From Candidatus Choladousia intestinavium (GTDB lineage Bacteria; Bacillota; Clostridia; Lachnospirales; Lachnospiraceae): a DNA stretch of 50,732 nucleotides. Position numbers and translations under genes: made by a program. Shown piece after piece: positions 8,209-16,362 of the stretch. The stretch lies in NCBI GenBank assembly GCA_018712785.1, contig DVGK01000081.1, forward strand, positions 1 through 50,732, written 5' to 3'. Numbering within the stretch: position 1 is the first letter of the stretch; each line of letters begins with the position of its first letter. The notes beneath the pieces were generated by a model that ran no database searches, was not told the origin of the DNA, and worked only from the letters and a program-made list of their open reading frames with translations.

Positions 8209-9255
8209 ATGAAAAGGAAACTTGTCAGTGCTTTGATAGCAGCAACCATGGTTATGGGTTCATTTTCATGCGTACACGCAGAGGAAGCTGAGACAGAGGC
8301 AGCTACAGAAGCTGTAACGGAAGCCACTACTGAGGCGGCGGACGAAGGAGCAGCGGCGGCAGAACTGAATCTGGACGGTTCCTATACGATCGGCTATGCA
8401 CCGGCTACCTTGAACAATGCGTTCTGGCTGGCAGTAAAGGATGGTGTTCAGCAGGCGATTGATGAGACGGGCGTAGATGTTGAGATCGTTGATATTGATG
8501 CTAACGGCGATCAGTCCATCATGAACGATGGTATCAGCAACTTATTAAGTTCCGGTATTGACGCTCTTCTGTGCGCACCGGCTGACTCAAATGCGGTAGG
8601 TTCTGCTCTGGAAGAATGTCAGAACGCAGGCGTTCCGGTAATCAACTTTGATACACCGGTTCCGGAAGACCAGAGAGACATGGTTGTTACGGTTATCGCT
8701 TCTGATAACTACAATGCAGGTTACGTAGTAGGACAGGATGCGGCTTCCAAGATGGAAGACGGCGCTAAGATCCTTATTCTTCATTCACCGAGAGCCAGCG
8801 CTTGTGTAGAGCGTTATGACGGATTTATCGCAGCTCTGGATGAGAGCGGAAAAGAATACACCATCGTAAACGAACTGGATGGTGAAGGTGATCAGGAGAC
8901 ATCTCTTGGTCTGACCGGCGACGCTCTGGTAGCTGACCCGGATCTTTCCATCATCTTTGCTGTAAACGATCCTTCCGCTATGGGTGCTGTAAACGCGATT
9001 CAGCAGACCAGTGTTGCTCTTGAAAATGATATCATGGTTTACGGCGTTGACGGAAACCCGGATGCGAAACTGATGATTGAGAATGGCGATATGGAAGGCA
9101 CAGGTTCTCAGTCTCCTGAGACTCTTGGATATGAGTCCATGATGGCAGCTCTGAACACTATCGCCGGCAATGAAGTTGAGAAAGAAATCGTAGTTGATAC
9201 ATTCCTGATCACAGCCGACAACGTAGCAGAGTTTGGTACGGACGGATGGCAGTAA
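8209..9255 (+). CDS. Sugar ABC transporter substrate-binding protein (RbsB-like)
   Basis: This 348-residue protein is the extracellular receptor of the importer encoded with the next two genes. It has a signal sequence (MKRKLVSALIAATMVMGSF), then a Glu/Ala/Thr-rich linker over residues 25-48. The binding fold follows, with YTIGYAPATLNNAFWLAVKDG, DANGDQSIMNDGISNLLSSG, LLCAPADSNAV, PVINFDTPV, FAVNDPSAMGAVNAI and MVYGVDGNPDAKLMIENG, the ribose-binding-protein pattern. The single cysteine (GSFSC) sits in a poor lipobox, so cleavage at VHA by signal peptidase I is at least as likely. The ATG at 8209 follows TTAGGAGG; a longer frame from 8128 has no ribosome site and would spoil the signal peptide. 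Substrate unknown. Confidence 0.9.
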   Translation: MKRKLVSALIAATMVMGSFSCVHAEEAETEAATEAVTEATTEAADEGAAAAELNLDGSYTIGYAPATLNNAFWLAVKDGVQQAIDETGVDVEIVDIDANGDQSIMNDGISNLLSSGIDALLCAPADSNAVGSALEECQNAGVPVINFDTPVPEDQRDMVVTVIASDNYNAGYVVGQDAASKMEDGAKILILHSPRASACVERYDGFIAALDESGKEYTIVNELDGEGDQETSLGLTGDALVADPDLSIIFAVNDPSAMGAVNAIQQTSVALENDIMVYGVDGNPDAKLMIENGDMEGTGSQSPETLGYESMMAALNTIAGNEVEKEIVVDTFLITADNVAEFGTDGWQ

Positions 9256-9304
9256 TTATCAGATCATGTAAGAATGCCTGACAATTGAAGAATAAAAAAA
9301 TAGC

Positions 9305-9330
9305 AGCAGCCTGATTTAAATTGGGCTGCT
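9305..9330 (+). promoter_or_regulatory. Intercistronic stem-loop between binding-protein and ATPase genes
   Basis: AGCAGCC (9305-9311) pairs with GGCTGCT (9324-9330), followed by CTATTT. It is a partial terminator or 3' stabiliser, which would favour excess binding protein over ATPase as in many sugar importers. Confidence 0.55.
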
Positions 9331-9354
9331 CTATTTAAAAGCAGAGGTGGAAAA

Positions 9355-10845
9355 ATGCCGAAGACTTTAGTGGAAATGAAAAATATTTCAAAATCCTTCC
9401 CTGGTGTAAAGGCCCTGGACAATGCCCAGCTTACACTATATGAAGGGGAGGTGCTGGGGCTTCTGGGCGAGAACGGTGCTGGAAAGTCTACGCTGATGAA
9501 TGTTCTGGGCGGAGTTTACAAGCCGGATGAGGGAACGATTTCCATAGATGGGAAAGAGGCAAAGATCAACAGTGTTGTGGAGGCTCAGAATCTGGGTGTT
9601 GCTTTTATCCATCAGGAGATTGCCCTGGTTCCTTATCTTTCCGTAGCAGAAAATATCTTCCTGGGGCGGGAACGGATGACTGCCGGCATGGTGGATCAGA
9701 AAAAAATGTATAAGGAAGCAAAGCAGTGGCTGGATATGGTGGGGCTGGACGTGAACCCGGCCACCATGCTCTGCAGACTCAGCATTGGGCGCCAGCAGAT
9801 GGTGGAAATCGCCAAGGCCTGTTCCCTGAATATGAAGCTCTTGATTATGGATGAGCCAACATCCTCCCTTTCAGAGAGCGAGGTGGATTCTCTGTTCGCT
9901 ATGATTAATAAGCTGAAGGCCCAGGGAATCGGAATTATCTACATATCTCATAAGCTTTCTGAGATTTTTACCATTACCGATCGTGTCTGTGTTATGCGGG
10001 ACGGCGGCTACGTAGGTACCATTATCACTAAGAAGAGCAGTGAGAGCGAACTGGTTCAGATGATGGTAGGCCGAGAGCTGAATAATTATTACGTGAGAAC
10101 CTTTAATCGGCCGGGGGAGGTTATGCTGGATGTACAGCATGTGAGCTCCAATACTCGTCTGAAGGATTGCAGCTTCCAGGTGCGCCGGGGAGAGATTCTT
10201 GGATTTTACGGACTGGTGGGAGCCGGGCGTTCAGAACTTCTGAAAGCGGTGATGGGCCTGTATCCCAGAACAGAAGGCAAGGTGTTCATTAAGGGAGAGG
10301 ACGTAACGGGCCTGCCTACTATGAAGCTTCAGGATAAGGGAATCGCCCTGGTTCCGGAAAACAGAAAGCTGGAAGGACTGATTCTGAAAAATTCGATTTC
10401 CTTTAATATGAGCATTGCGGTGCTGAAGAAATTTATCAATCACCTTCACGTAAATTACAAACGGGAAAGAGAAATTGTAGATAATGGAATCCGCACCCTT
10501 GCCGTAAAGACTCCCTCCAGGGATCAGAGAGTAGGAAACCTGTCCGGCGGTAATCAGCAGAAGGTAGTTCTGGCGAAATGGCTGGCTGCGGAACCGGAGA
10601 TCCTGATTTTGGACGAACCCACCCGAGGCGTGGATGTTGGAGCCAAGGCAGAGATCTATAAGATTATGAATGAACTGGCAGCCAAGGGAATGGCCATTGT
10701 GATGATTTCTTCCGAAATGCCGGAGGTTTTGAATATGTGCGACCGTATTGTGGTGATGAGTGAAGGAAGAATCCGAGGCGAACTGGAGCGGTCGGAGTTC
10801 GAACAGGAAAGAATTTTACATTATGCGATTGCGGAGGAAGTTTGA
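9355..10845 (+). CDS. Sugar ABC transporter ATP-binding protein (RbsA/MglA-like, two nucleotide-binding domains)
   Basis: This 496-residue double ATPase powers the importer. The first domain has Walker A GENGAGKST (about residue 38), the Q-loop HQEIALVPYLSV, LSIGRQQMVEIAKA and Walker B LLIMDEPTSSLS. The second has the usual degenerate Walker A GLVGAGRSEL (about 287), signature LSGGNQQKVVLAKWL and Walker B ILILDEPTRGVDVG. This asymmetry is normal for the carbohydrate uptake transporter-2 family. The start follows AGAGGTGG. The next gene begins one base after its stop, so the two are translationally coupled. Confidence 0.94.
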   Translation: MPKTLVEMKNISKSFPGVKALDNAQLTLYEGEVLGLLGENGAGKSTLMNVLGGVYKPDEGTISIDGKEAKINSVVEAQNLGVAFIHQEIALVPYLSVAENIFLGRERMTAGMVDQKKMYKEAKQWLDMVGLDVNPATMLCRLSIGRQQMVEIAKACSLNMKLLIMDEPTSSLSESEVDSLFAMINKLKAQGIGIIYISHKLSEIFTITDRVCVMRDGGYVGTIITKKSSESELVQMMVGRELNNYYVRTFNRPGEVMLDVQHVSSNTRLKDCSFQVRRGEILGFYGLVGAGRSELLKAVMGLYPRTEGKVFIKGEDVTGLPTMKLQDKGIALVPENRKLEGLILKNSISFNMSIAVLKKFINHLHVNYKREREIVDNGIRTLAVKTPSRDQRVGNLSGGNQQKVVLAKWLAAEPEILILDEPTRGVDVGAKAEIYKIMNELAAKGMAIVMISSEMPEVLNMCDRIVVMSEGRIRGELERSEFEQERILHYAIAEEV

Positions 10846-10846
10846 T

Positions 10847-11854
10847 ATGGGCAAAAAAATTGATACGAGTAAATACGAAGATCATGTAATCCTGGGGCCG
10901 GTGATCCGCTATTTAAAATCCAATCTTGGTATTCTTCTGGCCTTCCTGATTCTGTGTATTGTGCTGTCGATTGCGGCGGACAATTTCCTGACAGTAAATA
11001 ACTGGCTTACTATCCTGAGAACTGTTTCCACTACCGGCTATCTCGCCATCGGTGTAATGCTGGCAATCATGCTTGGCGGTATCGACCTGGTAGGAGGAGC
11101 TATGATCGCCTGCACCGGGTGTCTTACAGTTGTATGTATGGAACGGTGGGGCCTTCCCATGGTAGTAGCTATTATTATCGGCCTGGCGGTAGGAATCGTT
11201 GCCGGCTTTATTAACGGCTGGATCATCGCCTACAGCGGTATCCATCCTTTTGTAGTTACTCTGGCTATGCAGAGTATCTTGCGAGGCGCTGCTTACCTGA
11301 TCGCGGACGGCCAGCCTGTGCCTCTGTATGTAAATGATGTTTATCCCACAATCGGTACCGGTCTGCTGGGAGGGCTGGTCCCCTATCCGGTTATCTATAT
11401 GCTGATTTTCTTCTTCCTGCAGTATCTTCTGCTGAACAAAACGAAGATGGGCCGTTATATCTACGCGGTAGGCGGAAATGCCACAGCGGCGCAGTTCTCT
11501 GGTATCGATATTAAAAAGGTAAAGATCATGGTATGGACCATCAGCGGTTTCCTTTCCGCTTTCGCAGGTATTGTGCTTTCGGCGAGACTGTCCTCCGGCC
11601 AGCCCAGTACCTCTGTAGGAGCTGAGACAGATGCCATCGCTGCCTGCGTACTTGGCGGAACCAGTATGTACGGCGGCGTGGGATGTACCGGCGGCGTACT
11701 CATCGGCGTTCTGGTAATCGGCGTTATTACCAACGGTCTGACGCTGCTTCATGTAAATTCCAACTGGCAGTATGTGGCAAAGGGCGTGATTATCCTTCTT
11801 GCTGTATACATTGATATGATTCGGCAGAATAAAATGCAGTCCCGGAGTGAGTAA
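10847..11854 (+). CDS. Sugar ABC transporter permease (RbsC-like)
   Basis: This 335-residue membrane protein forms the sugar channel. About eight to ten hydrophobic helices begin near residue 25 (LGILLAFLILCIVLSIAADNFLT). Family blocks include MLAIMLGGIDLVGGAM, FINGWIIAYSGIHPFVVTLAMQSILRG, YAVGGNATAAQFSGI and AIAACVLGGTSMYGGVG, which are characteristic of the BPD_transp_2 family. The ATG at 10847 sits just after the ATPase stop codon, with GAGGAAG inside the end of that gene as ribosome site; a longer frame from 10760 overlaps the ATPase and is unlikely. Only one permease is present, so the channel is presumably a homodimer. Confidence 0.92.
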   Translation: MGKKIDTSKYEDHVILGPVIRYLKSNLGILLAFLILCIVLSIAADNFLTVNNWLTILRTVSTTGYLAIGVMLAIMLGGIDLVGGAMIACTGCLTVVCMERWGLPMVVAIIIGLAVGIVAGFINGWIIAYSGIHPFVVTLAMQSILRGAAYLIADGQPVPLYVNDVYPTIGTGLLGGLVPYPVIYMLIFFFLQYLLLNKTKMGRYIYAVGGNATAAQFSGIDIKKVKIMVWTISGFLSAFAGIVLSARLSSGQPSTSVGAETDAIAACVLGGTSMYGGVGCTGGVLIGVLVIGVITNGLTLLHVNSNWQYVAKGVIILLAVYIDMIRQNKMQSRSE

Positions 11855-11869
11855 CACCTGGCTGTGTAA

Positions 11870-11911
11870 GAACAAAGGGTGTGATTCGGTACGGAATCAC
11901 ACCCTTTGTTC
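11870..11911 (+). terminator. Long perfect hairpin ending the importer operon
   Basis: GAACAAAGGGTGTGATTC (11870-11887) and its exact complement (11894-11911) make an 18-bp stem with a 6-nt loop. No T-run follows, so it may end transcription poorly or act as an mRNA 3' protector. Confidence 0.6.
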
Positions 11912-11988
11912 GCATCGGCCGTCCTTTGGAAGAGGGACAGAGCAGACTGAAGAATTGCGATTTTCCTGAAAATTAAGAGAAAAGCCAG

Positions 11989-12017
11989 TTGACAAACGGA
12001 ACTGGAAGATGTAAGAT
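11989..12017 (+). promoter_or_regulatory. Promoter of the RpiR regulator and downstream catabolic genes
   Basis: TTGACA (11989-11994), 17 bp, TAAGAT (12012-12017). Confidence 0.7.
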
Positions 12018-12088
12018 ATTTTCAAAGAACGGGATAATAAGAAAGAAATTTTCTTTTATATCTGATTTTTGAAGAAGGAGCAGACAAT

Positions 12089-12976
12089 ATGGAAAAACAA
12101 GAAGAAAAGGATGCCATATTTGCCACCTCGGAACTGGTTTTGAACATTAAATCCAGGATGCAGCAGATGAATCCCGCTCAGAAAAAAATTGCCAAATTTA
12201 TTCTTGAGAATCTGGATGAGGTTCAGGGAATGCCTATCGGGGAGATGGCCAGAAGAAGCCAGGTCAGTGAAGCGACCGTTTCCAGATTTGTAAAATTTCT
12301 GGGATGCGGAAGCTATCGGGATTTTCAGACGGAGATGGTAAAGAGCAACGCCTTAAAGCATGAGAAAATCCGTGGATATTCTGATGTACAGAATCTGGAT
12401 GGAGGTTATCAGCTCTGTAAGAAAATATTTGAGTCCAATATACAGAGTCTTGTAGATACGCTGTCCATTATTGATTCGGAGGCCCTGGAGAAGACGGCGG
12501 ATCTGATTGTGGAGAAGAGAAAGCTCTGTATTCTGGCGCAGGGAAGATCGATGGTTACGGCTACCAGTATCCGGCAGCGGCTTTACCGCCTGGGAATTTC
12601 CTGCAGCTGTTATTCCGATCCCCACGAGCAGGCTATTACGGCTTCGCTTCTCGGGGAGGGAGACCTGGTGATGGGAATCAGCACATTCGGAAGGAGCAAG
12701 AACCTTCTGAAGAATCTGCGGCTGGCTTCCAGGAATAAGGCGGCGGTTATCGGCGTAAGCAGCTACAGGGGGACTCCTTTGGAGAAGATTTCAGATATTA
12801 TGCTGGTGGCCTCCAACAATGAAGAAGCAAGCTTCGGCTTTGAGCCTTCTTGCTCTACGGTCTCTCAGATGGTAATGCTGGACTGTCTGTATATTATGAT
12901 TACCCAGAGAATGAAAGAAGAAGCACAGCAATGTTTTCTGAAATCCTGCGACGCCATTGAAAGCGAAAGAGAATAA
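12089..12976 (+). CDS. RpiR-family (HTH + SIS) transcriptional regulator
   Basis: This 295-residue regulator has an N-terminal RpiR helix-turn-helix, with NPAQKKIAKFILENLDEV and MARRSQVSEATVSRFVKFLGCGSYRDFQ (residues about 30-85). A C-terminal SIS phosphosugar-binding domain follows (ILAQGRSMVTATSIRQRLYRLG and VMGISTFGRSKNLLKNL, residues about 145-260). It is expected to sense a sugar phosphate and control the aldolase/kinase genes next to it. The start follows GAAGAAGGAG. A stem-loop and 69 bases separate it from the aldolase gene, so partial co-transcription from the promoter at 11989 is likely. Confidence 0.92.
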   Translation: MEKQEEKDAIFATSELVLNIKSRMQQMNPAQKKIAKFILENLDEVQGMPIGEMARRSQVSEATVSRFVKFLGCGSYRDFQTEMVKSNALKHEKIRGYSDVQNLDGGYQLCKKIFESNIQSLVDTLSIIDSEALEKTADLIVEKRKLCILAQGRSMVTATSIRQRLYRLGISCSCYSDPHEQAITASLLGEGDLVMGISTFGRSKNLLKNLRLASRNKAAVIGVSSYRGTPLEKISDIMLVASNNEEASFGFEPSCSTVSQMVMLDCLYIMITQRMKEEAQQCFLKSCDAIESERE

Positions 12977-12984
12977 GGCAGCAG

Positions 12985-13006
12985 ATTCTGCGGAACCCCG
13001 CAGGAT
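12985..13006 (+). promoter_or_regulatory. Stem-loop between the RpiR and aldolase genes
   Basis: ATTCTGCGG (12985-12993) and CCGCAGGAT (12998-13006) form a 9-bp stem with one G-T and an AACC loop. No T-run follows, so it is more likely an attenuating or processing hairpin than a full terminator. Confidence 0.5.
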
Positions 13007-13045
13007 TCAATATATTTACATAAGCAGATTTAGGAGGATGAAAAA

Positions 13046-13927
13046 ATGCTTGTAAACATGAAGGAAATGCTTAAGGATGCAGAACGTCACAATTACGCTA
13101 TTGGTTCTTTGAATACGCCGAACTTTGAAACGCTCCGGGCGGTTATCGGCGCGGCGGAAGAGCTGGGCTGCCCCATTATCATCAACCATGCCCAGGGGCA
13201 TGAGCCGGTGGTGGCTCTGGAGACCATTGCTCCTCTGATGAAAATGTATGCGGAAAACGCCAAGGTTCCTGTAGCTATGCATATCGACCATGGCCTTGAT
13301 ATTAATTTCTGCATGCGCGCTGTGAGAGCAGGCTTCACTTCCATTATGTGCGACCGCTCAGAATATCCTCTGGAGAAGAACATCGCCCTGACCAAGCAGT
13401 TCGTAGACCTGGTTAAGCCCCTTGGGATTACCGTAGAGGCAGAGCTGGGAGCTATGCCTAACAATATGCCTACAGAGGTGCCGGGACAGGAGGCTTCAGA
13501 CTTAAGCGACCTGACCAAGTATTTTACGAGAGTTGACGAAGCGAAGAAATTCGCGGAAGAGACAGGCGTGGATGTTCTGGCCATCTCTATCGGTACAGTA
13601 CATGGAATGTATAAAGAGAAATCCAACCTGGACATCGACCGGATCAAGGCCATCCGTGAGGCGATCACCGATGAGAATGTACACCTTGGAATGCACGGCT
13701 GCTCCGGTACAGAGCCGGATCAGGTTGTCTCAGCCATTAATGCCGGAATTAAGAAGATTAATTACTTCACAGCGATGGATACCGGAATTACACCGGCTTT
13801 AAAGCAGATGATTGACGATTATGAGGGACGTCCTCTGAACTATTCTGTAATGGTAAACGTGGCAATGGAAGAACTGAAGAAGGGCGCTAAGAAAGCACTT
13901 GAACTGTTCATGACCAGCAAGAAATAA
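13046..13927 (+). CDS. Class II (zinc) ketose-phosphate aldolase, divergent
   Basis: This 293-residue protein belongs to the fructose/tagatose-bisphosphate aldolase class II family (FbaA/GatY type) and should cleave a ketose phosphate to dihydroxyacetone phosphate plus an aldehyde. Zinc-ligand histidines are seen in HIDHGLD (about residue 84), GTVHGMYKEKSNLDID (about 188) and GMHGCSG (about 216). Several normally invariant spots differ. The phosphate/substrate loop reads MCDRSEYPLEKNI where canonical enzymes have an IDGS-type motif; LHGGSG is MHGCSG; and the NVGT/NIAT-type phosphate loop reads NYFTAMD. The fold is certain, but the substrate may not be a standard bisphosphate. The ribosome site is TTAGGAGG. 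An FGGY kinase follows after 14 bases. Confidence 0.88.
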   Translation: MLVNMKEMLKDAERHNYAIGSLNTPNFETLRAVIGAAEELGCPIIINHAQGHEPVVALETIAPLMKMYAENAKVPVAMHIDHGLDINFCMRAVRAGFTSIMCDRSEYPLEKNIALTKQFVDLVKPLGITVEAELGAMPNNMPTEVPGQEASDLSDLTKYFTRVDEAKKFAEETGVDVLAISIGTVHGMYKEKSNLDIDRIKAIREAITDENVHLGMHGCSGTEPDQVVSAINAGIKKINYFTAMDTGITPALKQMIDDYEGRPLNYSVMVNVAMEELKKGAKKALELFMTSKK

Positions 13928-13941
13928 TTCGGGAGGCTGCT

Positions 13942-15426
13942 ATGTATATTGGTCTGGATATAGGAACTTCCGGAACCAAAGCTTCTCTGATACAGCCGGA
14001 CGGAACCGTCCTTCGGAACGCCCAGATCAGCTACGGCTTCTGCAATACCAGGGACGGCTGCCGGGAGCTGGATCCAAAAGAAGTCTGGAAGGTGGTTACG
14101 GAGTGCCTGAAAAAAGCAGGAAAAGATATGCCTGTAAAGACCATTACCGTATCGTCCCTGGGGGAGGCCATGGTGCCTGTGAATCCCCAGGGGGAGCCTT
14201 TAAGCGTCAGCATAACAGGAACGGACCAGCGGGGGACGGATGAGCTTGCATATTTGGTACGCGCGGCAGGAAGAGAGCATCTGACCGATGTTACAGGGCT
14301 GAATCTCAGCACCATCTATTCCGCCAATAAATTGCTGTGGATCCGCAGGAACCAGCCGGAGCTTTTTGGGAAGACCTGGAAGTTTATGACCTTTCAGGAT
14401 TATGTGGTTTACAGGCTCAGCGGCACCGCGGTCATTGACTATTCCATGGCTTCCAGAACCATGCTTTTCGCCCTTTCTGACCTTGACTGGTCAGAGGAGC
14501 TGCTGAAAGCCGCCGGGCTAGAAAGGAAGCTTCTTTCCACGCCGGTTCCTGCGGGGACTGTGGCCGGTTCCATACGGAAGGAACTGGCGGAGGAGTTGGG
14601 ACTGCCTCCTGATGTAAAGATTGTGGCAGGGACCCATGACCACATCTGCAATGCCCTTGGATGCGGCGTCGCAGAGAAGGGAAGCTGTGCGGATACGGTG
14701 GGAACCACAGAGGGGCTGACGGCTGTTCTGACCAGAGAGCAGCTTTCCTCTGAAGAGATAGAGAAATATCAGATTTCCTGCGAGCCCTTTGCTGTAAAGG
14801 GACTGCACAATACAGTAGCATGGAATAATACCTCCGGCGTCCTGCTGAAATGGTTTGTGACAGAGTTTGCCAGAGATGAGAAGAAGGAGGGCCTGACGAA
14901 AGCTTTTGCCAGGATGAATCAGGAAATGAAGCCTGAACCCACCGGTCTTCTGGTTCTTCCGCATTTTTCAGGAGCGGCGACTCCCTATATGGACAGCGCC
15001 TCAAAAGGCGTAATCCTGGGGCTGACTTTAGATACGAAGCGGGAGGAAGTGTATAAGGCGCTGATGGAGGGAGCGAATCTGGAGCTGGCACTGATTCTGT
15101 CCGGGCTTACAAAGGCAGGGCTGGTCGTAGATAAAGTAGTGGCTACAGGCGGAGCCCTTTCGCCGGAGCTTTTGCAGATTAAGGCAGATATACTGGCTAT
15201 GGAGATCCAGACCGTCAGGGAAAAGCAGACGGGCACCCTGGGCGGAGCCATTCTCGGAGCTGTGGCGGCCGGTGATTTTCCGGATATCCGGACGGCGGCA
15301 GAAGCTATGGTAAAGAAGGGACGCAGCTATGAGCCGGATACTGCCCGCAGCCGGATTTACAGAGAGAAACTGGAGCTGTATCGGGAGGTTTATCCTTCCA
15401 CAGCGAAGATCAGCCACAGAATATAA
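13942..15426 (+). CDS. FGGY-family carbohydrate kinase (xylulokinase-like)
   Basis: This 494-residue sugar kinase has the N-terminal ATPase-fold start MYIGLDIGTSGTKASLIQPDG, the substrate-region block SSLGEAMVPVNPQGEPL, and DYSMASRTMLFALSDLDWSEELL. Further on are GTHDHICNALGCGV, the phosphate-binding TVGTTEGLTAVL and the adenosine motif ATGGALSPELLQIKADIL. The sequence style is closest to xylulokinases, but FGGY specificity cannot be read by eye. It lies 14 bases after the aldolase gene with GGGAGG as ribosome site, so the pair is co-translated. A kinase plus an aldolase suggests that a ketose is phosphorylated and then cleaved. Confidence 0.9.
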   Translation: MYIGLDIGTSGTKASLIQPDGTVLRNAQISYGFCNTRDGCRELDPKEVWKVVTECLKKAGKDMPVKTITVSSLGEAMVPVNPQGEPLSVSITGTDQRGTDELAYLVRAAGREHLTDVTGLNLSTIYSANKLLWIRRNQPELFGKTWKFMTFQDYVVYRLSGTAVIDYSMASRTMLFALSDLDWSEELLKAAGLERKLLSTPVPAGTVAGSIRKELAEELGLPPDVKIVAGTHDHICNALGCGVAEKGSCADTVGTTEGLTAVLTREQLSSEEIEKYQISCEPFAVKGLHNTVAWNNTSGVLLKWFVTEFARDEKKEGLTKAFARMNQEMKPEPTGLLVLPHFSGAATPYMDSASKGVILGLTLDTKREEVYKALMEGANLELALILSGLTKAGLVVDKVVATGGALSPELLQIKADILAMEIQTVREKQTGTLGGAILGAVAAGDFPDIRTAAEAMVKKGRSYEPDTARSRIYREKLELYREVYPSTAKISHRI

Positions 15427-15430
15427 AAAA

Positions 15431-15499
15431 GAAAGAGTTTGGGAGTAAATTTCCAAATTGACCCGGACGACGCAGAAAGAGCGTCAGGAGGAGGACAAG
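15431..15499 (+). promoter_or_regulatory. Structured 69-nt leader element, copy A
   Basis: This segment aligns without gaps, base for base up to the ATG, with 28327-28395 (52 of 69 identical). UUUGGG (15438-15443) can pair with CCCGGA (15462-15467). GACGC (15469-15473) pairs with GCGTC (15481-15485), ending directly at the AGGAGGAG ribosome site. Differences between the two copies preserve the pairing. It precedes an aldolase gene here and an acetyltransferase gene in the other copy. The function is unknown; a cis-acting translational element is the simplest idea. Confidence 0.6.
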
Positions 15500-16342
15500 A
15501 TGATATCAAATTATTCAGATATACTGAAATACGCGAAAGAACATAAAATTACCATTGGGGCATTTAATTCCTTTAATATGGAAACTCTGCAGGCAGTGGT
15601 TTCCGCCGCTGAAAAGAAGCAGGTGCCCCTGATCGTGCAGACGTACCATGCCCACGCGGAATATGCCGGGGCCGAGTATATGCGGGCAATTTACGGAGTG
15701 GCGGCAGAGCATGCTTCTGTAAAGATCGCTCTTGGCCTGGATCACGGACAGTCCTTCGCCCAGGCGGAAAAATGCATCAACGTGGGTTATACAGGCGTAA
15801 TGATTGACCTGGCCTCTGAAGACTATGACGTAAATGTAAAGGAGACTAAGAGAGTCGTAGAGCTGGCCCACTCAAAAGGAATTTCTGTGGAGGCTGAGCT
15901 GGGCGTCATCGCGGACGCGGACCGCTCTCTGGAGGAGATCGCGGCCGGCTATACAGATCCTGAGGTGGCAAGAAGATTTGCCAGGGATACAGGGGTGGAC
16001 TGTCTGGCTGTTTCGGTCGGAACGGCTCACGGCAATTACGCTCACACCCCCAAGATTAATTTTGATCTTTTAAAAGAGCTGGTGGATACAGTCAGCTGCC
16101 CCATCGTAGTACACGGCGGTTCAGGAACTCCTGACGAGGATGTGGAAGAGATGGTGCGTCTGGGAATCGCTAAGCTGAATGTGGGAACCGATTTCTTTAA
16201 TGCTTATAAAAAAGCCATGTTTGATATGATGAATGAGAAGGGTCTTGGAGTAGAAGCCACCGACGTAATGGCGGCGGCCAGAAAGGCCGTGGAGGAGGTA
16301 GCTCTTCATAAGCTGGATATCTTAACAAGATTTCGGGTATAA
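15500..16342 (+). CDS. Class II (zinc) ketose-bisphosphate aldolase (GatY/KbaY-like)
   Basis: This 280-residue enzyme is the second class II aldolase of the block and is closer to the canonical pattern than the first. Zinc ligands appear in LGLDHGQSF (about residue 82), SVGTAHGNYAHTPKINFDLL (about 176) and VVHGGSGTPDEDV (about 204), with the phosphate loop KLNVGTDFFNA. The segment VMIDLASEDYDVNV departs from the usual IDGS-type motif. The ATG at 15500 follows CAGGAGGAGG; a longer frame starting at 15458 runs through the structured leader and is not supported. A PfkB kinase follows, so kinase and aldolase could work in sequence on a ketose phosphate. Confidence 0.9.
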   Translation: MISNYSDILKYAKEHKITIGAFNSFNMETLQAVVSAAEKKQVPLIVQTYHAHAEYAGAEYMRAIYGVAAEHASVKIALGLDHGQSFAQAEKCINVGYTGVMIDLASEDYDVNVKETKRVVELAHSKGISVEAELGVIADADRSLEEIAAGYTDPEVARRFARDTGVDCLAVSVGTAHGNYAHTPKINFDLLKELVDTVSCPIVVHGGSGTPDEDVEEMVRLGIAKLNVGTDFFNAYKKAMFDMMNEKGLGVEATDVMAAARKAVEEVALHKLDILTRFRV

Positions 16343-16362
16343 AGGGCAATGAGGTGCAGCAG

